Source of the DNA: Sulfurovum sp.
GTDB lineage: Bacteria; Campylobacterota; Campylobacteria; Campylobacterales; Sulfurovaceae
Direction of reading: 5' to 3'
Assembly: GCA_015661795.1 (NCBI GenBank)
Contig: DQVJ01000046.1
Coordinates: forward strand, 1-10,455
Length of the DNA stretch: 10,455 nucleotides
Each line of letters begins with the position of its first letter. Position 1 is the stretch's first letter. This document shows positions 1 to 5,690 of the stretch, piece by piece. The translations under genes and the position numbers were made by a program. The notes below the pieces were generated by a model. That model saw only the letters and a list, made by a program, of their open reading frames with translations, had not been told where the DNA came from and did not search any database.

Positions 1-509
1 GCAACACCCATAAAGAGTTGTTGGGGAAGTTCAATGGGTACACCTTTACGGTCTTTAAGTAAATAACGGTCATACAGGGTACGAATACCAAGGTAGGTAA
101 ACTGTAAATCCCTTTCAGGTTTTATGTAGTCACTTAAGTCATCTAGGTCATATTTTTCTTTGAGTCCCAGAACAATACGTCCTTCCTTCTCTCCTCTTTC
201 GAAATGATCACGTAGGTGGTTGTACCCAGTAAAGCCTGTTACTTTATGGTAGATGTCATAGATAAAAAGACGCGCGGCTACAAAAGTCCAGTCGGGTCTG
301 TCAATGTCTATCTTATCCACAGCTGTTTTGATAAGTGTGCTTTGTATCTCTTCAGAGCTGATCATATCACGAAACTGTAGTTTTGCATCTACTTCAAGTT
401 CACTTTGGCTTACACGTACTAAACCTTCTACCGCTGCAGATGTGTATTTTTGTATTTTACTGACATCTAAAGTTTCAACTCTACCGTTTCGTTTAACCAC
501 TCTAATCAT
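1..509 (-). CDS. nrdA: Ribonucleoside-diphosphate reductase class Ia, alpha subunit (5' part only)
   Basis: This is the large catalytic subunit of aerobic ribonucleotide reductase, which reduces ribonucleoside diphosphates to deoxyribonucleotides with the NrdB radical subunit. Only the first 169 residues are in the window; the rest lies beyond position 1. The protein opens MIRVVKRNGRVETLDVSKI, the usual start of an N-terminal ATP-cone, the allosteric dATP/ATP-binding region. It continues through conserved NrdA blocks such as DKIDIDRPDWTFVAARLF (about residues 78-95) and PERDLQFTYLGIRTLYDRYL (about 135-154). The active-site cysteines and the radical-transfer tyrosines would be outside the window. 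The start at 509 is supported by an AGGGGAG ribosome site about 6 nt upstream. The gene lies downstream of purB on the same strand, but a 205-bp gap with a hairpin suggests its own promoter. The protein resembles Campylobacterota NrdA closely, judged from memory. Confidence 0.93.
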   Translation of the reverse strand, partial: MIRVVKRNGRVETLDVSKIQKYTSAAVEGLVRVSQSELEVDAKLQFRDMISSEEIQSTLIKTAVDKIDIDRPDWTFVAARLFIYDIYHKVTGFTGYNHLRDHFERGEKEGRIVLGLKEKYDLDDLSDYIKPERDLQFTYLGIRTLYDRYLLKDRKGVPIELPQQLFMGV

Positions 510-567
510 ATGTTCTCCCCTGAAAGCATGAAGTCTCTTTACTTAATTTGCTGAGACAATAAATCTG

Positions 568-573
568 ATTCTA
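568..573 (-). promoter_or_regulatory. Possible -10 element for nrdA
   Basis: On the minus strand this reads TAGAAT, the hexamer also seen as a likely -10 at both divergent promoters of this window. Transcription would start near 561 and leave a leader of about 50 nt before the nrdA start at 509. No convincing -35 is visible. This is an inference from position and similarity. Confidence 0.35.
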
Positions 574-575
574 CT

Positions 576-606
576 CAAATTTTCCTTGAGTGTTTTTGAA
601 AATTTG
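576..606. repeat. 9-bp inverted repeat upstream of nrdA, operator-like
   Basis: CAAATTTTC (576-584) and GAAAATTTG (598-606) are perfect inverted copies separated by 13 nt. The repeat lies directly upstream of the possible nrdA -10 hexamer, where a dimeric regulator could bind. It does not resemble the NrdR box I know. In such AT-rich DNA a chance origin is possible. Confidence 0.35.
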
Positions 607-682
607 TATCATTTTTAGGCATTTTTTTTATAAGAAATTGTGATAAGTTTTGAAAGGCAGTATGGGTGGGGAGTAGAAGAGA

Positions 683-708
683 TTTACCAAGAAAAAATTC
701 TTGGTAAA
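683..708 (-). terminator. Hairpin after purB, probable transcription terminator
   Basis: TTTACCAAGAA (683-693) pairs perfectly with TTCTTGGTAAA (698-708) around a 4-nt loop. It begins 6 bp beyond the purB stop codon on the minus strand. The position is right for ending purB transcription before nrdA. The 3' flank in the purB direction (TCTCTTC) is only partly U-rich, so it may be a weak terminator or an mRNA-stabilising stem. Confidence 0.5.
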
Positions 709-714
709 ATAAGG

Positions 715-2043
715 TTATTTAAAAACGCGTGCGAAGATTTTATCTACATTTTTGGTATAGTAGTCAAAGTTAAAACATTCGCGTATTTGTGCTTCTGAAA
801 GAGATTCTCTAAGTTCATCATCTGCCAGAAGATACTGAAGATAAAGAGATTCACCTTTTTCATTGGTAGAGGATTTCCCTTGTTGGATCTCTTCCCAAAC
901 CTTCATCGCATTGCGTTGCACTATACGGTAGGCATCTTCACGGCTCACACCTGCTAAAGGAAGCTCAAGGAGCACTCTTTGAGAGAAGACCAACCCACCA
1001 GTAAGGTTTAGGTTTTTCATCATGTTCTCGGGCATTACAGTGAGGTTAGCGATGACATTGTTCATGCGGTGTAACATAAAGTCAGAGGTGATAAATGCAT
1101 CTGGCAACCAAAACCTTTCTGTTGATGAATGGGAGATGTCTCTCTCGTGCCAAAGTGCTACATTCTCCATAGCAGGGGTGACACATGTTCTAATGATACG
1201 TGCAAGTCCTGTGATATTTTCTGTAAGAATAGGGTTTCTTTTATGTGGCATTGCGGAGCTTCCCTTTTGTCCTTTTGCAAAAAACTCCTCGGCTTCATAC
1301 ACCTCTGTACGCTGCAGGTGTCTTACTTGCACAGCAAACTTTTCAATAGAAGAGGCCATGAGTGCTAAGGTAGTGGCTAGTCTTGCATATCTGTCTCTGT
1401 GGACAACTTGATTTGAACAAGGTTCTGGTTTTAAGCCTAGTTCAGCCATAGCATATTCTTCAAGTTCCAGTGGTGCGTGAGCAAAGTTCCCCATTGCTCC
1501 AGAGATTTGACCTACTGCAATCACTTCCATCGTCTCTTCGAGATTCTTAAGATGTCTAGCCATTTCATCATACCACACTGCTAAAGTAAGTCCAAAGGTA
1601 ATAGGCTCGCCATGGATACCATGGCTACGCCCCACCATCAAAGTCATCTTGTGCTCAATTGCACGTTTCTTGATAGACTCCATAAGCATTTTTGTATCAG
1701 CAATGATGATTTCAAGTGACGCTTTCATCTGAAGTGCCACACCAGTATCTACAGCATCTGAAGATGTCATTCCATAATGAAACCATCTTGATTCTTCTCC
1801 AAGGCTTTCACTTACTGATGTGTTAAATGCAATAAGGTCATGTCTGGTGATTGCTTCTATTTCTTCTATACGTTCTACAGAGAATGTTGCATTTTTCACA
1901 ATCTTGTCTGCATCTTCCTGAGGAATCTTTCCAAGTTTTGCCCACGCTTTGACTGCCGCTTTTTCTACTTCCAGCCATGCTGCATATCTTGCATGCTGTG
2001 TCCAATGTTGCGTCATCTCTTCTCTAGCATATCTTTCAACCAT
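715..2043 (-). CDS. purB: Adenylosuccinate lyase
   Basis: PurB catalyses two purine steps: SAICAR to AICAR plus fumarate, and adenylosuccinate to AMP plus fumarate. It belongs to the fumarase/aspartase superfamily and works as a homotetramer in the cytosol. The 442-residue protein is a normal length for the short bacterial type. Visible motifs are TSSD (93-96), GRSHGIHGEP (138-147) with the catalytic His141, and the superfamily signature SSAMPHKRNP (262-271) on the mobile loop that carries the catalytic serine (262 or 263). All key residues I can check are present. The start at 2043 has an AAGGA ribosome site (2050-2054) 6 nt upstream. The gene is divergent from the pseudouridine synthase at 2167, and a hairpin follows its stop codon. 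Confidence 0.97.
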   Translation of the reverse strand: MVERYAREEMTQHWTQHARYAAWLEVEKAAVKAWAKLGKIPQEDADKIVKNATFSVERIEEIEAITRHDLIAFNTSVSESLGEESRWFHYGMTSSDAVDTGVALQMKASLEIIIADTKMLMESIKKRAIEHKMTLMVGRSHGIHGEPITFGLTLAVWYDEMARHLKNLEETMEVIAVGQISGAMGNFAHAPLELEEYAMAELGLKPEPCSNQVVHRDRYARLATTLALMASSIEKFAVQVRHLQRTEVYEAEEFFAKGQKGSSAMPHKRNPILTENITGLARIIRTCVTPAMENVALWHERDISHSSTERFWLPDAFITSDFMLHRMNNVIANLTVMPENMMKNLNLTGGLVFSQRVLLELPLAGVSREDAYRIVQRNAMKVWEEIQQGKSSTNEKGESLYLQYLLADDELRESLSEAQIRECFNFDYYTKNVDKIFARVFK

Positions 2044-2112
2044 TCTCTATCCTTGATGAGAGGAAACTACTAACGATAAATCATTTGATGAAATATCATT
2101 AATACTCGACCC

Positions 2113-2146
2113 CTGTTTTTATGCTAGAATTCTACCCTAAAAGCAG
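2113..2146. promoter_or_regulatory. Near-symmetric divergent promoter, purB and pseudouridine synthase
   Basis: The 34 bp form an imperfect palindrome, 14 of 17 positions matching, centred on TAGAATTCTA (2125-2134). On the plus strand TAGAAT (2125-2130) is preceded by TG (2122-2123) and a T-run, an extended -10 with the T-rich upstream stretch typical of Campylobacterota sigma-70 promoters. On the minus strand TAGAAT (2134-2129) is also preceded by a T-rich run. The two hexamers share bases 2129-2130. Predicted starts near 2137 (plus) and 2122 (minus) give leaders of about 30 and 80 nt. No clear -35 is visible on either side. Which gene uses it, or whether both do, is an inference. Confidence 0.55.
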
Positions 2147-2166
2147 TTATATAAGGGTTAGAAAAT

Positions 2167-3105
2167 ATGCCATTTGTCAAAGAGAAATTTACCATTGAAG
2201 AAGAGACGATTGCTTTTCTTTATGTAATGCATACATTAAATTATACACAAGGCCAAGCACAAAGACACATTGCCAAAGGACGTCTTATTATAAATGGTGA
2301 GTCTATGACACACACAGGTGCCAAAGTACAAGGTGAGGTTGAAATGGTTTTCTTTCGTCCCAAAGGTACAGGAGCTCGCCCTACCTTTCAGAACAATGAT
2401 TTTATGGTTTTTGAAAAACCGTCTGGTGTTTTAGTGCATCCTAATACCATGTCAACACCCTACTCCATGTTAGATGAAGTAAGAAGTATTGCGGGAGACA
2501 ATGCAAATGGCACACACAGAATAGATATGGAAACTTCAGGACTTTTTCTTGCGTCTAAACATAAAAAAGCAGAACATATACTTAAAAATTCTTTTGAGAA
2601 ACGTACCATTAAAAAGAGTTATTTAGCATGGGTAGATGGCAAACTCACTAAGCCATTTACTTCAACAGCATGTATTAAAATAAACAAAGAAGGATATGAT
2701 ACAACCAAACATAAAGTCTTTATAGATGATGACGGGAAAGCCTCTCACACTGACTTTGTACCGCTCCAGTACGATGAGGCACTTGATGTTTCTTTAGTTG
2801 CTTGTTATCCCAAAACTGGGCGCTTGCACCAGATACGTATTCATTTGTTTCACGTGAAACATCCTATTCTGGGTGACCCTATCTATGGAGCTAGTTATAG
2901 CGCAAGTGATGCCTATCTGGATATGCTACAGAGTGATGAAGAGAGACTAGTTGAGCATGGAGCACCACGTCTAATGTTACATGCCCAAAGCCTTGAATTT
3001 ACATATAAAAATAAATTTTATCTTGAAAGTAAAGAGGACTTCATAGGTATGAAGAAGTTAATTCATCCTAAAAAATTGAGATTATTTAATAAGAATGAAA
3101 ATTAA
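2167..3105 (+). CDS. RluA/RluD-family 23S rRNA pseudouridine synthase
   Basis: This enzyme isomerises uridine to pseudouridine in structured RNA, most likely 23S rRNA; the exact target cannot be read from the sequence. The 312 residues show an S4-like RNA-binding segment (about 24-45, QGQAQRHIAKGRLIINGE). The catalytic domain follows, with motif HRIDMETSG (117-125) and catalytic Asp120. The later family blocks TGRLHQIRIHL (217-227) and HPILGDPIYG (232-241) are also present. HRID in place of the commoner HRLD is conservative. The start at 2167 has an AAGGG ribosome site at 2153-2157. An exact parS palindrome is embedded in the codons for residues 227-232, at the join between the last two motifs. 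A second copy begins 3 bp after the stop. The gene converges on the hisF-rlmN operon and seems to be transcribed alone. The family is certain; the choice among RluA, RluC and RluD is not. Confidence 0.93.
   Translation: MPFVKEKFTIEEETIAFLYVMHTLNYTQGQAQRHIAKGRLIINGESMTHTGAKVQGEVEMVFFRPKGTGARPTFQNNDFMVFEKPSGVLVHPNTMSTPYSMLDEVRSIAGDNANGTHRIDMETSGLFLASKHKKAEHILKNSFEKRTIKKSYLAWVDGKLTKPFTSTACIKINKEGYDTTKHKVFIDDDGKASHTDFVPLQYDEALDVSLVACYPKTGRLHQIRIHLFHVKHPILGDPIYGASYSASDAYLDMLQSDEERLVEHGAPRLMLHAQSLEFTYKNKFYLESKEDFIGMKKLIHPKKLRLFNKNEN
2846..2861. promoter_or_regulatory. parS: parS centromere site, copy 1 (inside the pseudouridine synthase gene)
   Basis: The exact 16-bp palindrome TGTTTCACGTGAAACA matches the widely conserved chromosomal parS consensus (TGTTNCACGTGAAACA in Bacillus subtilis), bound by the helix-turn-helix protein ParB/Spo0J. 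It lies within the coding frame and is read as part of L-F-H-V-K-H, which fits the normal family motif there, so no coding cost is evident. Its identity rests on sequence match and on two more identical copies nearby. Confidence 0.9.
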
Positions 3106-3108
3106 CTA

Positions 3109-3124
3109 TGTTTCACGTGAAACA
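3109..3124. promoter_or_regulatory. parS: parS centromere site, copy 2 (intergenic)
   Basis: This is the same 16-bp palindrome, here extended by matching flanks to a perfect 20-bp palindrome (3107-3126). It fills the 25-bp space between two convergent genes: it starts 3 bp after the pseudouridine synthase stop and ends 6 bp before the stop codon of the small membrane peptide. It could be mistaken for a terminator stem, but there is no loop and no T-run, and the sequence is exactly parS. Confidence 0.92.
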
Positions 3125-3130
3125 TATAGG

Positions 3131-3232
3131 CTATTTCTCATCATCTGAGCGAGCTTCATAAATAAACCACCCAAGCCCAATCACAGCTACTATCACGACA
3201 AACCCCAGCATGAAAAGTTCTAAAGTAGGCAT
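3131..3232 (-). CDS. Small single-pass membrane peptide, 33 aa, after rlmN
   Basis: The 33-residue product begins MPTLELFMLGF, crosses the membrane with one hydrophobic helix (about residues 4-25, rich in V, I, G, L and F with a terminal WFIY), and ends in a charged tail EARSDDEK. Two features argue that it is real. It has a strong GAGGAAG ribosome site just upstream, inside the 3' end of rlmN. Its ATG also overlaps the rlmN stop in a TAATG arrangement that suits translational coupling. It would be the last gene of the hisF operon and ends 6 bp from a parS site. The short N-terminus and acidic tail do not settle topology. I do not recognise a family; small hydrophobic proteins of this size often sit on larger membrane complexes, but no partner is indicated here. 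I have an unverified memory of a small hydrophobic ORF near rlmN in Campylobacter. Confidence 0.72.
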   Translation of the reverse strand: MPTLELFMLGFVVIVAVIGLGWFIYEARSDDEK

Positions 3233-4302
3233 TATGCTTCCTCCTCTAGTTCTTGCTCTCTCAGCTGCCCACATGCAGCAGAAATATCTAATCCTTTAGA
3301 TTCCCGTATGGTACAGTGAAGTCCACGAGAGGTGAGGTATTCTTGAAACTCTTTCATATCTTTTTCTGATGGTCGTTTAAATTCTGTGCCACCATAAGGG
3401 TTAAAATAAATCAAATTGATTTTAGATTTAATCCCATCTAAAAGTGAAAGTAATTTTTTTGCAGCAGAGATATCATCATTGACATCTTTGATGACAAGGT
3501 ACTCAAACATTACTCTCTTTCTATCGTTGACAGGAAAGTCTTTGACTGCATCTATAATAGATTTGATATTGTACGCCTTGTTAATAGGCATCAATGTTTG
3601 TCTTAGTTCATCATCCACAGCATGTAAAGAAATAGCTAAATTGACGCCAAGCTCTTCTTTTCCAAGCTTTACTATCTTTGAAGAAAGTCCTGAAGTCGAA
3701 ATAGTTTGTCTATGCGTGGCTATAGCCATCCCTTCCTCGTCTGAAAATACTTTAACTGACTGTATAACTTCTTTTAGGTTGTCAAGCGGCTCCCCCATTC
3801 CCATGTATACAAGGTTTACACGGCGATTGCTCGCGATATTATTGTCTTTTTTTATGAGACGTACCTGTTCAACGATTTCACCAGCAGTTAAATTTCGCAT
3901 AAAACCACCCTTTGCAGTTAAACAAAAGGCACATCCTACCTTACAACCTACCTGAGAGGAGATACAGACTGTATAGCGTTCCTGATGCTTTACAGAGCCA
4001 TCTTCATGGTACTCTTTGTCTCTCATAAGCAGAAGTACTGCTTCTACTGTATGCCCATCATGCAGTTGGTACAAATATTTTCGGCTTCCATCTTGAGAGT
4101 TTTGAACCATTACTTGTTTTAAAGGTGCAACTGTATACTCTTCTTCGAGTTTTTCTCTTAAGTCTTTAGGAAGATTTTTCATCTCATCAAAAGAACTTGC
4201 ATATTGATGATACAGCCAATGGTAAATTTGTTTCGCACGGAAACTAGGCTTAATTAATTCTAGTAATTCGTTTTGTGTAAAGTCTTGTATAATTTTTTTC
4301 AT
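3232..4302 (-). CDS. rlmN: Dual-specificity 23S rRNA A2503 / tRNA A37 methyltransferase, radical SAM
   Basis: RlmN methylates C2 of adenine 2503 in 23S rRNA, and in some bacteria of adenine 37 in certain tRNAs. It uses a [4Fe-4S] cluster and two SAM molecules, with a methylated cysteine as intermediate carrier. The 356-residue length is typical. The cluster motif C-X3-C-X2-C is Cys120, Cys124 and Cys127. Cys113 lies 7 residues before it and matches the resolving cysteine of the E. coli enzyme (Cys118). Cys344, in SAACGQL, matches the methyl-carrying Cys355. A GMGEP SAM-binding motif is at 168-172. The catalytic set is complete. The start at 4302 directly abuts the TAG stop of the upstream phosphorylase-like gene, and only a weak GAGAAAG ribosome site lies in that gene's end, so coupled translation is likely. 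The stop overlaps the start of the small membrane peptide. Confidence 0.96.
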   Translation of the reverse strand: MKKIIQDFTQNELLELIKPSFRAKQIYHWLYHQYASSFDEMKNLPKDLREKLEEEYTVAPLKQVMVQNSQDGSRKYLYQLHDGHTVEAVLLLMRDKEYHEDGSVKHQERYTVCISSQVGCKVGCAFCLTAKGGFMRNLTAGEIVEQVRLIKKDNNIASNRRVNLVYMGMGEPLDNLKEVIQSVKVFSDEEGMAIATHRQTISTSGLSSKIVKLGKEELGVNLAISLHAVDDELRQTLMPINKAYNIKSIIDAVKDFPVNDRKRVMFEYLVIKDVNDDISAAKKLLSLLDGIKSKINLIYFNPYGGTEFKRPSEKDMKEFQEYLTSRGLHCTIRESKGLDISAACGQLREQELEEEA

Positions 4303-4827
4303 CTATTTACTTTCTCTTATATAAGTCGTGAGCCTTGCCATTGCTTCTTTATGGTTATCTATGAAATCTTTATGTGCCTTTGCATTACAATAGTTTGTCA
4401 CAATAAATGTCCCTGCTGCGGGAATACCAAATGCTTCAGCCACTTTTAGCACAGCAAAATATTCCATATTTTCTATATGAATATTTTTTTTCAAATAACT
4501 TTTTGCTACCGTTTCATCTGTAGTGATGTAGTTGGAAGAATTTACGATTGTTTCACGTGAAACATCTTCAGCCGTAGAAATCATATTATCAAGTGGGGTA
4601 TAGGCGCCTGCATTAAAAAAACTGTTTTCTATATTACAGGCTGTTTTAGACTCTATTATGTCATAAATCTTTTTTTCACCATAACTTCCTGCTGTGCCTA
4701 CAAAAAAAAGAAAATCTGGTTTTTGAGAAAGACACAACTTTGTTAAGGTCATTGTGACCTCAATCAATCCTATGCCTACAGGTACTGCAAAGTCAAACTG
4801 TTCTGATTTTCCCGCACATATAATCAT
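4303..4827 (-). CDS. Short nucleoside phosphorylase / nucleosidase-like protein
   Basis: This 174-residue protein appears to belong to the purine-nucleoside phosphorylase / MTA-SAH nucleosidase fold (PNP_UDP family). Matching blocks are PVGIGLIEV (16-24), PDFLFFVGTAGSYG (37-50), NMEYFAVLKVAEAFGIP (120-136), where Glu122 fits the ribose-binding Met-Glu pair, and FIVTNYCNAKAH (141-152). At the last block MTAN enzymes have I-S-D with a catalytic Asp; here Asn145 takes that place, which recalls the Asn of trimeric PNPs that bind 6-oxopurines. The protein is about 55 residues shorter than MTAN (about 230), with little before the glycine-rich strand. The start at 4827 has AAGG about 9 nt upstream. 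It lies 11 bp after hisF and abuts rlmN. Its substrate is unknown: inosine/guanosine, futalosine-type compounds (menaquinone route) or loss of activity are all possible. A parS copy lies in codons for residues 88-93. Confidence 0.75.
   Translation of the reverse strand: MIICAGKSEQFDFAVPVGIGLIEVTMTLTKLCLSQKPDFLFFVGTAGSYGEKKIYDIIESKTACNIENSFFNAGAYTPLDNMISTAEDVSRETIVNSSNYITTDETVAKSYLKKNIHIENMEYFAVLKVAEAFGIPAAGTFIVTNYCNAKAHKDFIDNHKEAMARLTTYIRESK
4549..4564. promoter_or_regulatory. parS: parS centromere site, copy 3 (inside the phosphorylase-like gene)
   Basis: This is the third exact copy of TGTTTCACGTGAAACA, 1440 bp from copy 2. It lies in coding sequence, read on the minus strand as part of D-V-S-R-E-T, a different frame from copy 1. 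The DNA word is therefore conserved while the encoded peptides differ, which points to selection on the DNA site. Confidence 0.9.
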
Positions 4828-4838
4828 ACATAAACCTT

Positions 4839-5606
4839 TTATTGAACCCTAACTGGGATATTTTTGCTGCGAAGATACTCTTTTAAGTCTAAAATGTCAA
4901 TCTCTTTAAAATGAAAAATAGATGCTGCCAATGCCGCGTCTGCATTTCCTAGCATAAATGCTTCTTCTATATGTTGCATAGTCCCTGCACCACCTGATGC
5001 AATAACAGGTATGTTCACAAGTTCTGATATCTTTTTATTTAGGAGGTTGTCAAAACCTGTTTTTGTGCCATCTGCATCCATAGAGGTAACAAGCAGTTCC
5101 CCTGCACCTCTATTATATGCTTCTTTCGCCCATGCTAGGGCATCAATACCAGTATCATTCCTCCCCCCATGGGTAAATATATGCCAGGCGTCATCTGAGA
5201 CTCTTTTTGCATCGATGGCCACGACAATACACTGAGAACCAAACCGTTTGGCACCCTCTTCTATAAATATAGGTCGTTTAATTGCGGCAGAGTTGATACT
5301 CACTTTATCACATCCTACATTAAGTAAATTGTAGATATCTGTAAGTTCACGGATCCCTCCCCCTACTGTAAGAGGGATAAATACTTCCTGTGCTACTTTT
5401 TTAACTACATCAACGATAGTATCTCTTCCTTCATGACTTGCACCTATATCAAGAAACGTAATCTCATCTGCACCCTCTTCATTATATCTACGTGCTACTT
5501 CTACAGGATCTCCAGCATCACGTAACCCTACAAAATTTACACCTTTAACCACACGACCGTCGTTAACATCTAAGCAAGGTATGATACGTTTTGCAAAATA
5601 ATCCAT
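4839..5606 (-). CDS. hisF: Imidazole glycerol phosphate synthase, cyclase subunit
   Basis: HisF is the (beta-alpha)8-barrel half of IGP synthase. With ammonia from the glutaminase HisH it converts PRFAR to imidazole glycerol phosphate and AICAR in histidine synthesis. From the chosen start the protein has 255 residues, normal for the family. The catalytic aspartates are Asp13 (PCLDVNDGRVVKG) and Asp132 (AIDAK), equivalent to Asp11 and Asp130 of the Thermotoga enzyme. Phosphate-binding glycine motifs VGGGI (81-85) and ASGGAG (203-208) are present. An in-frame ATG lies four codons upstream at 5618, but it has no ribosome site and would leave a leader of only about 7 nt, whereas GGAG (5616-5613) sits 6 nt before the ATG at 5606. 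No other his gene is in the window. It heads a probable operon with the phosphorylase-like gene, rlmN and the small peptide, and is divergent from ksgA. Confidence 0.96.
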   Translation of the reverse strand: MDYFAKRIIPCLDVNDGRVVKGVNFVGLRDAGDPVEVARRYNEEGADEITFLDIGASHEGRDTIVDVVKKVAQEVFIPLTVGGGIRELTDIYNLLNVGCDKVSINSAAIKRPIFIEEGAKRFGSQCIVVAIDAKRVSDDAWHIFTHGGRNDTGIDALAWAKEAYNRGAGELLVTSMDADGTKTGFDNLLNKKISELVNIPVIASGGAGTMQHIEEAFMLGNADAALAASIFHFKEIDILDLKEYLRSKNIPVRVQ

Positions 5607-5627
5607 CTGTTTCTCCATTTAATATGG

Positions 5628-5637
5628 TAGAATTATA
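5628..5637. promoter_or_regulatory. Overlapping divergent -10 elements, hisF and ksgA
   Basis: On the minus strand TATAAT (5637-5632) is a perfect -10 hexamer, preceded by a TTTTTG run as in Campylobacterota sigma-70 promoters. It predicts a start near 5625 and a leader of about 19 nt for hisF. On the plus strand TAGAAT (5628-5633), preceded by TG (5625-5626), is an extended -10 that would give ksgA a leader of about 50 nt. The hexamers share two bases, exactly as at 2125-2134. The minus promoter is well supported; the plus one is an inference. Confidence 0.6.
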
Positions 5638-5690
5638 CAAAAATAATCTACTGCAAGTCATTAATGTGGGTTATAAAGGAAGATTATAGT

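Larger units (their letters stand above)
510..714. other. nrdA-purB intergenic region
   Basis: This AT-rich 205-bp gap contains no convincing small gene. It holds a perfect 11-bp hairpin just after purB, a 9-bp inverted repeat and a possible -10 hexamer for nrdA, each listed separately. The run of A/T around 600-640 has no other structure I can support. Confidence 0.6.

Noticed and set aside
313..321. Perfect DnaA-box word TTATCCACA
   Set aside because: It is a single copy inside the nrdA coding sequence, with no neighbouring boxes or AT-rich unwinding region, so it does not indicate oriC even though parS sites are nearby.
597..640. T-rich run read as a terminator or phase-variable tract
   Set aside because: The homopolymer runs are short (up to 8 T) and lie in a non-coding gap without a stable stem, so neither role can be supported.
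3107..3126. Palindrome read as a terminator between convergent genes
   Set aside because: The inverted repeat has no loop and no T-run, and its core is identical to two other parS copies located inside genes.
3416..3955. Open frame of 179 codons on the plus strand
   Set aside because: It lies wholly antisense to rlmN, has no ribosome site that I can see, and has a Ser/Thr/Leu-rich shadow composition.
5607..5618. Upstream in-frame ATG for hisF at 5618
   Set aside because: There is no ribosome site before it and the leader would be about 7 nt, while its own codons contain the GGAG that serves the ATG at 5606.
5664..5690. Upstream in-frame ATG for ksgA at 5664
   Set aside because: It would put the good AAGGAAG ribosome site inside the gene and adds nine residues before the family's normal start.
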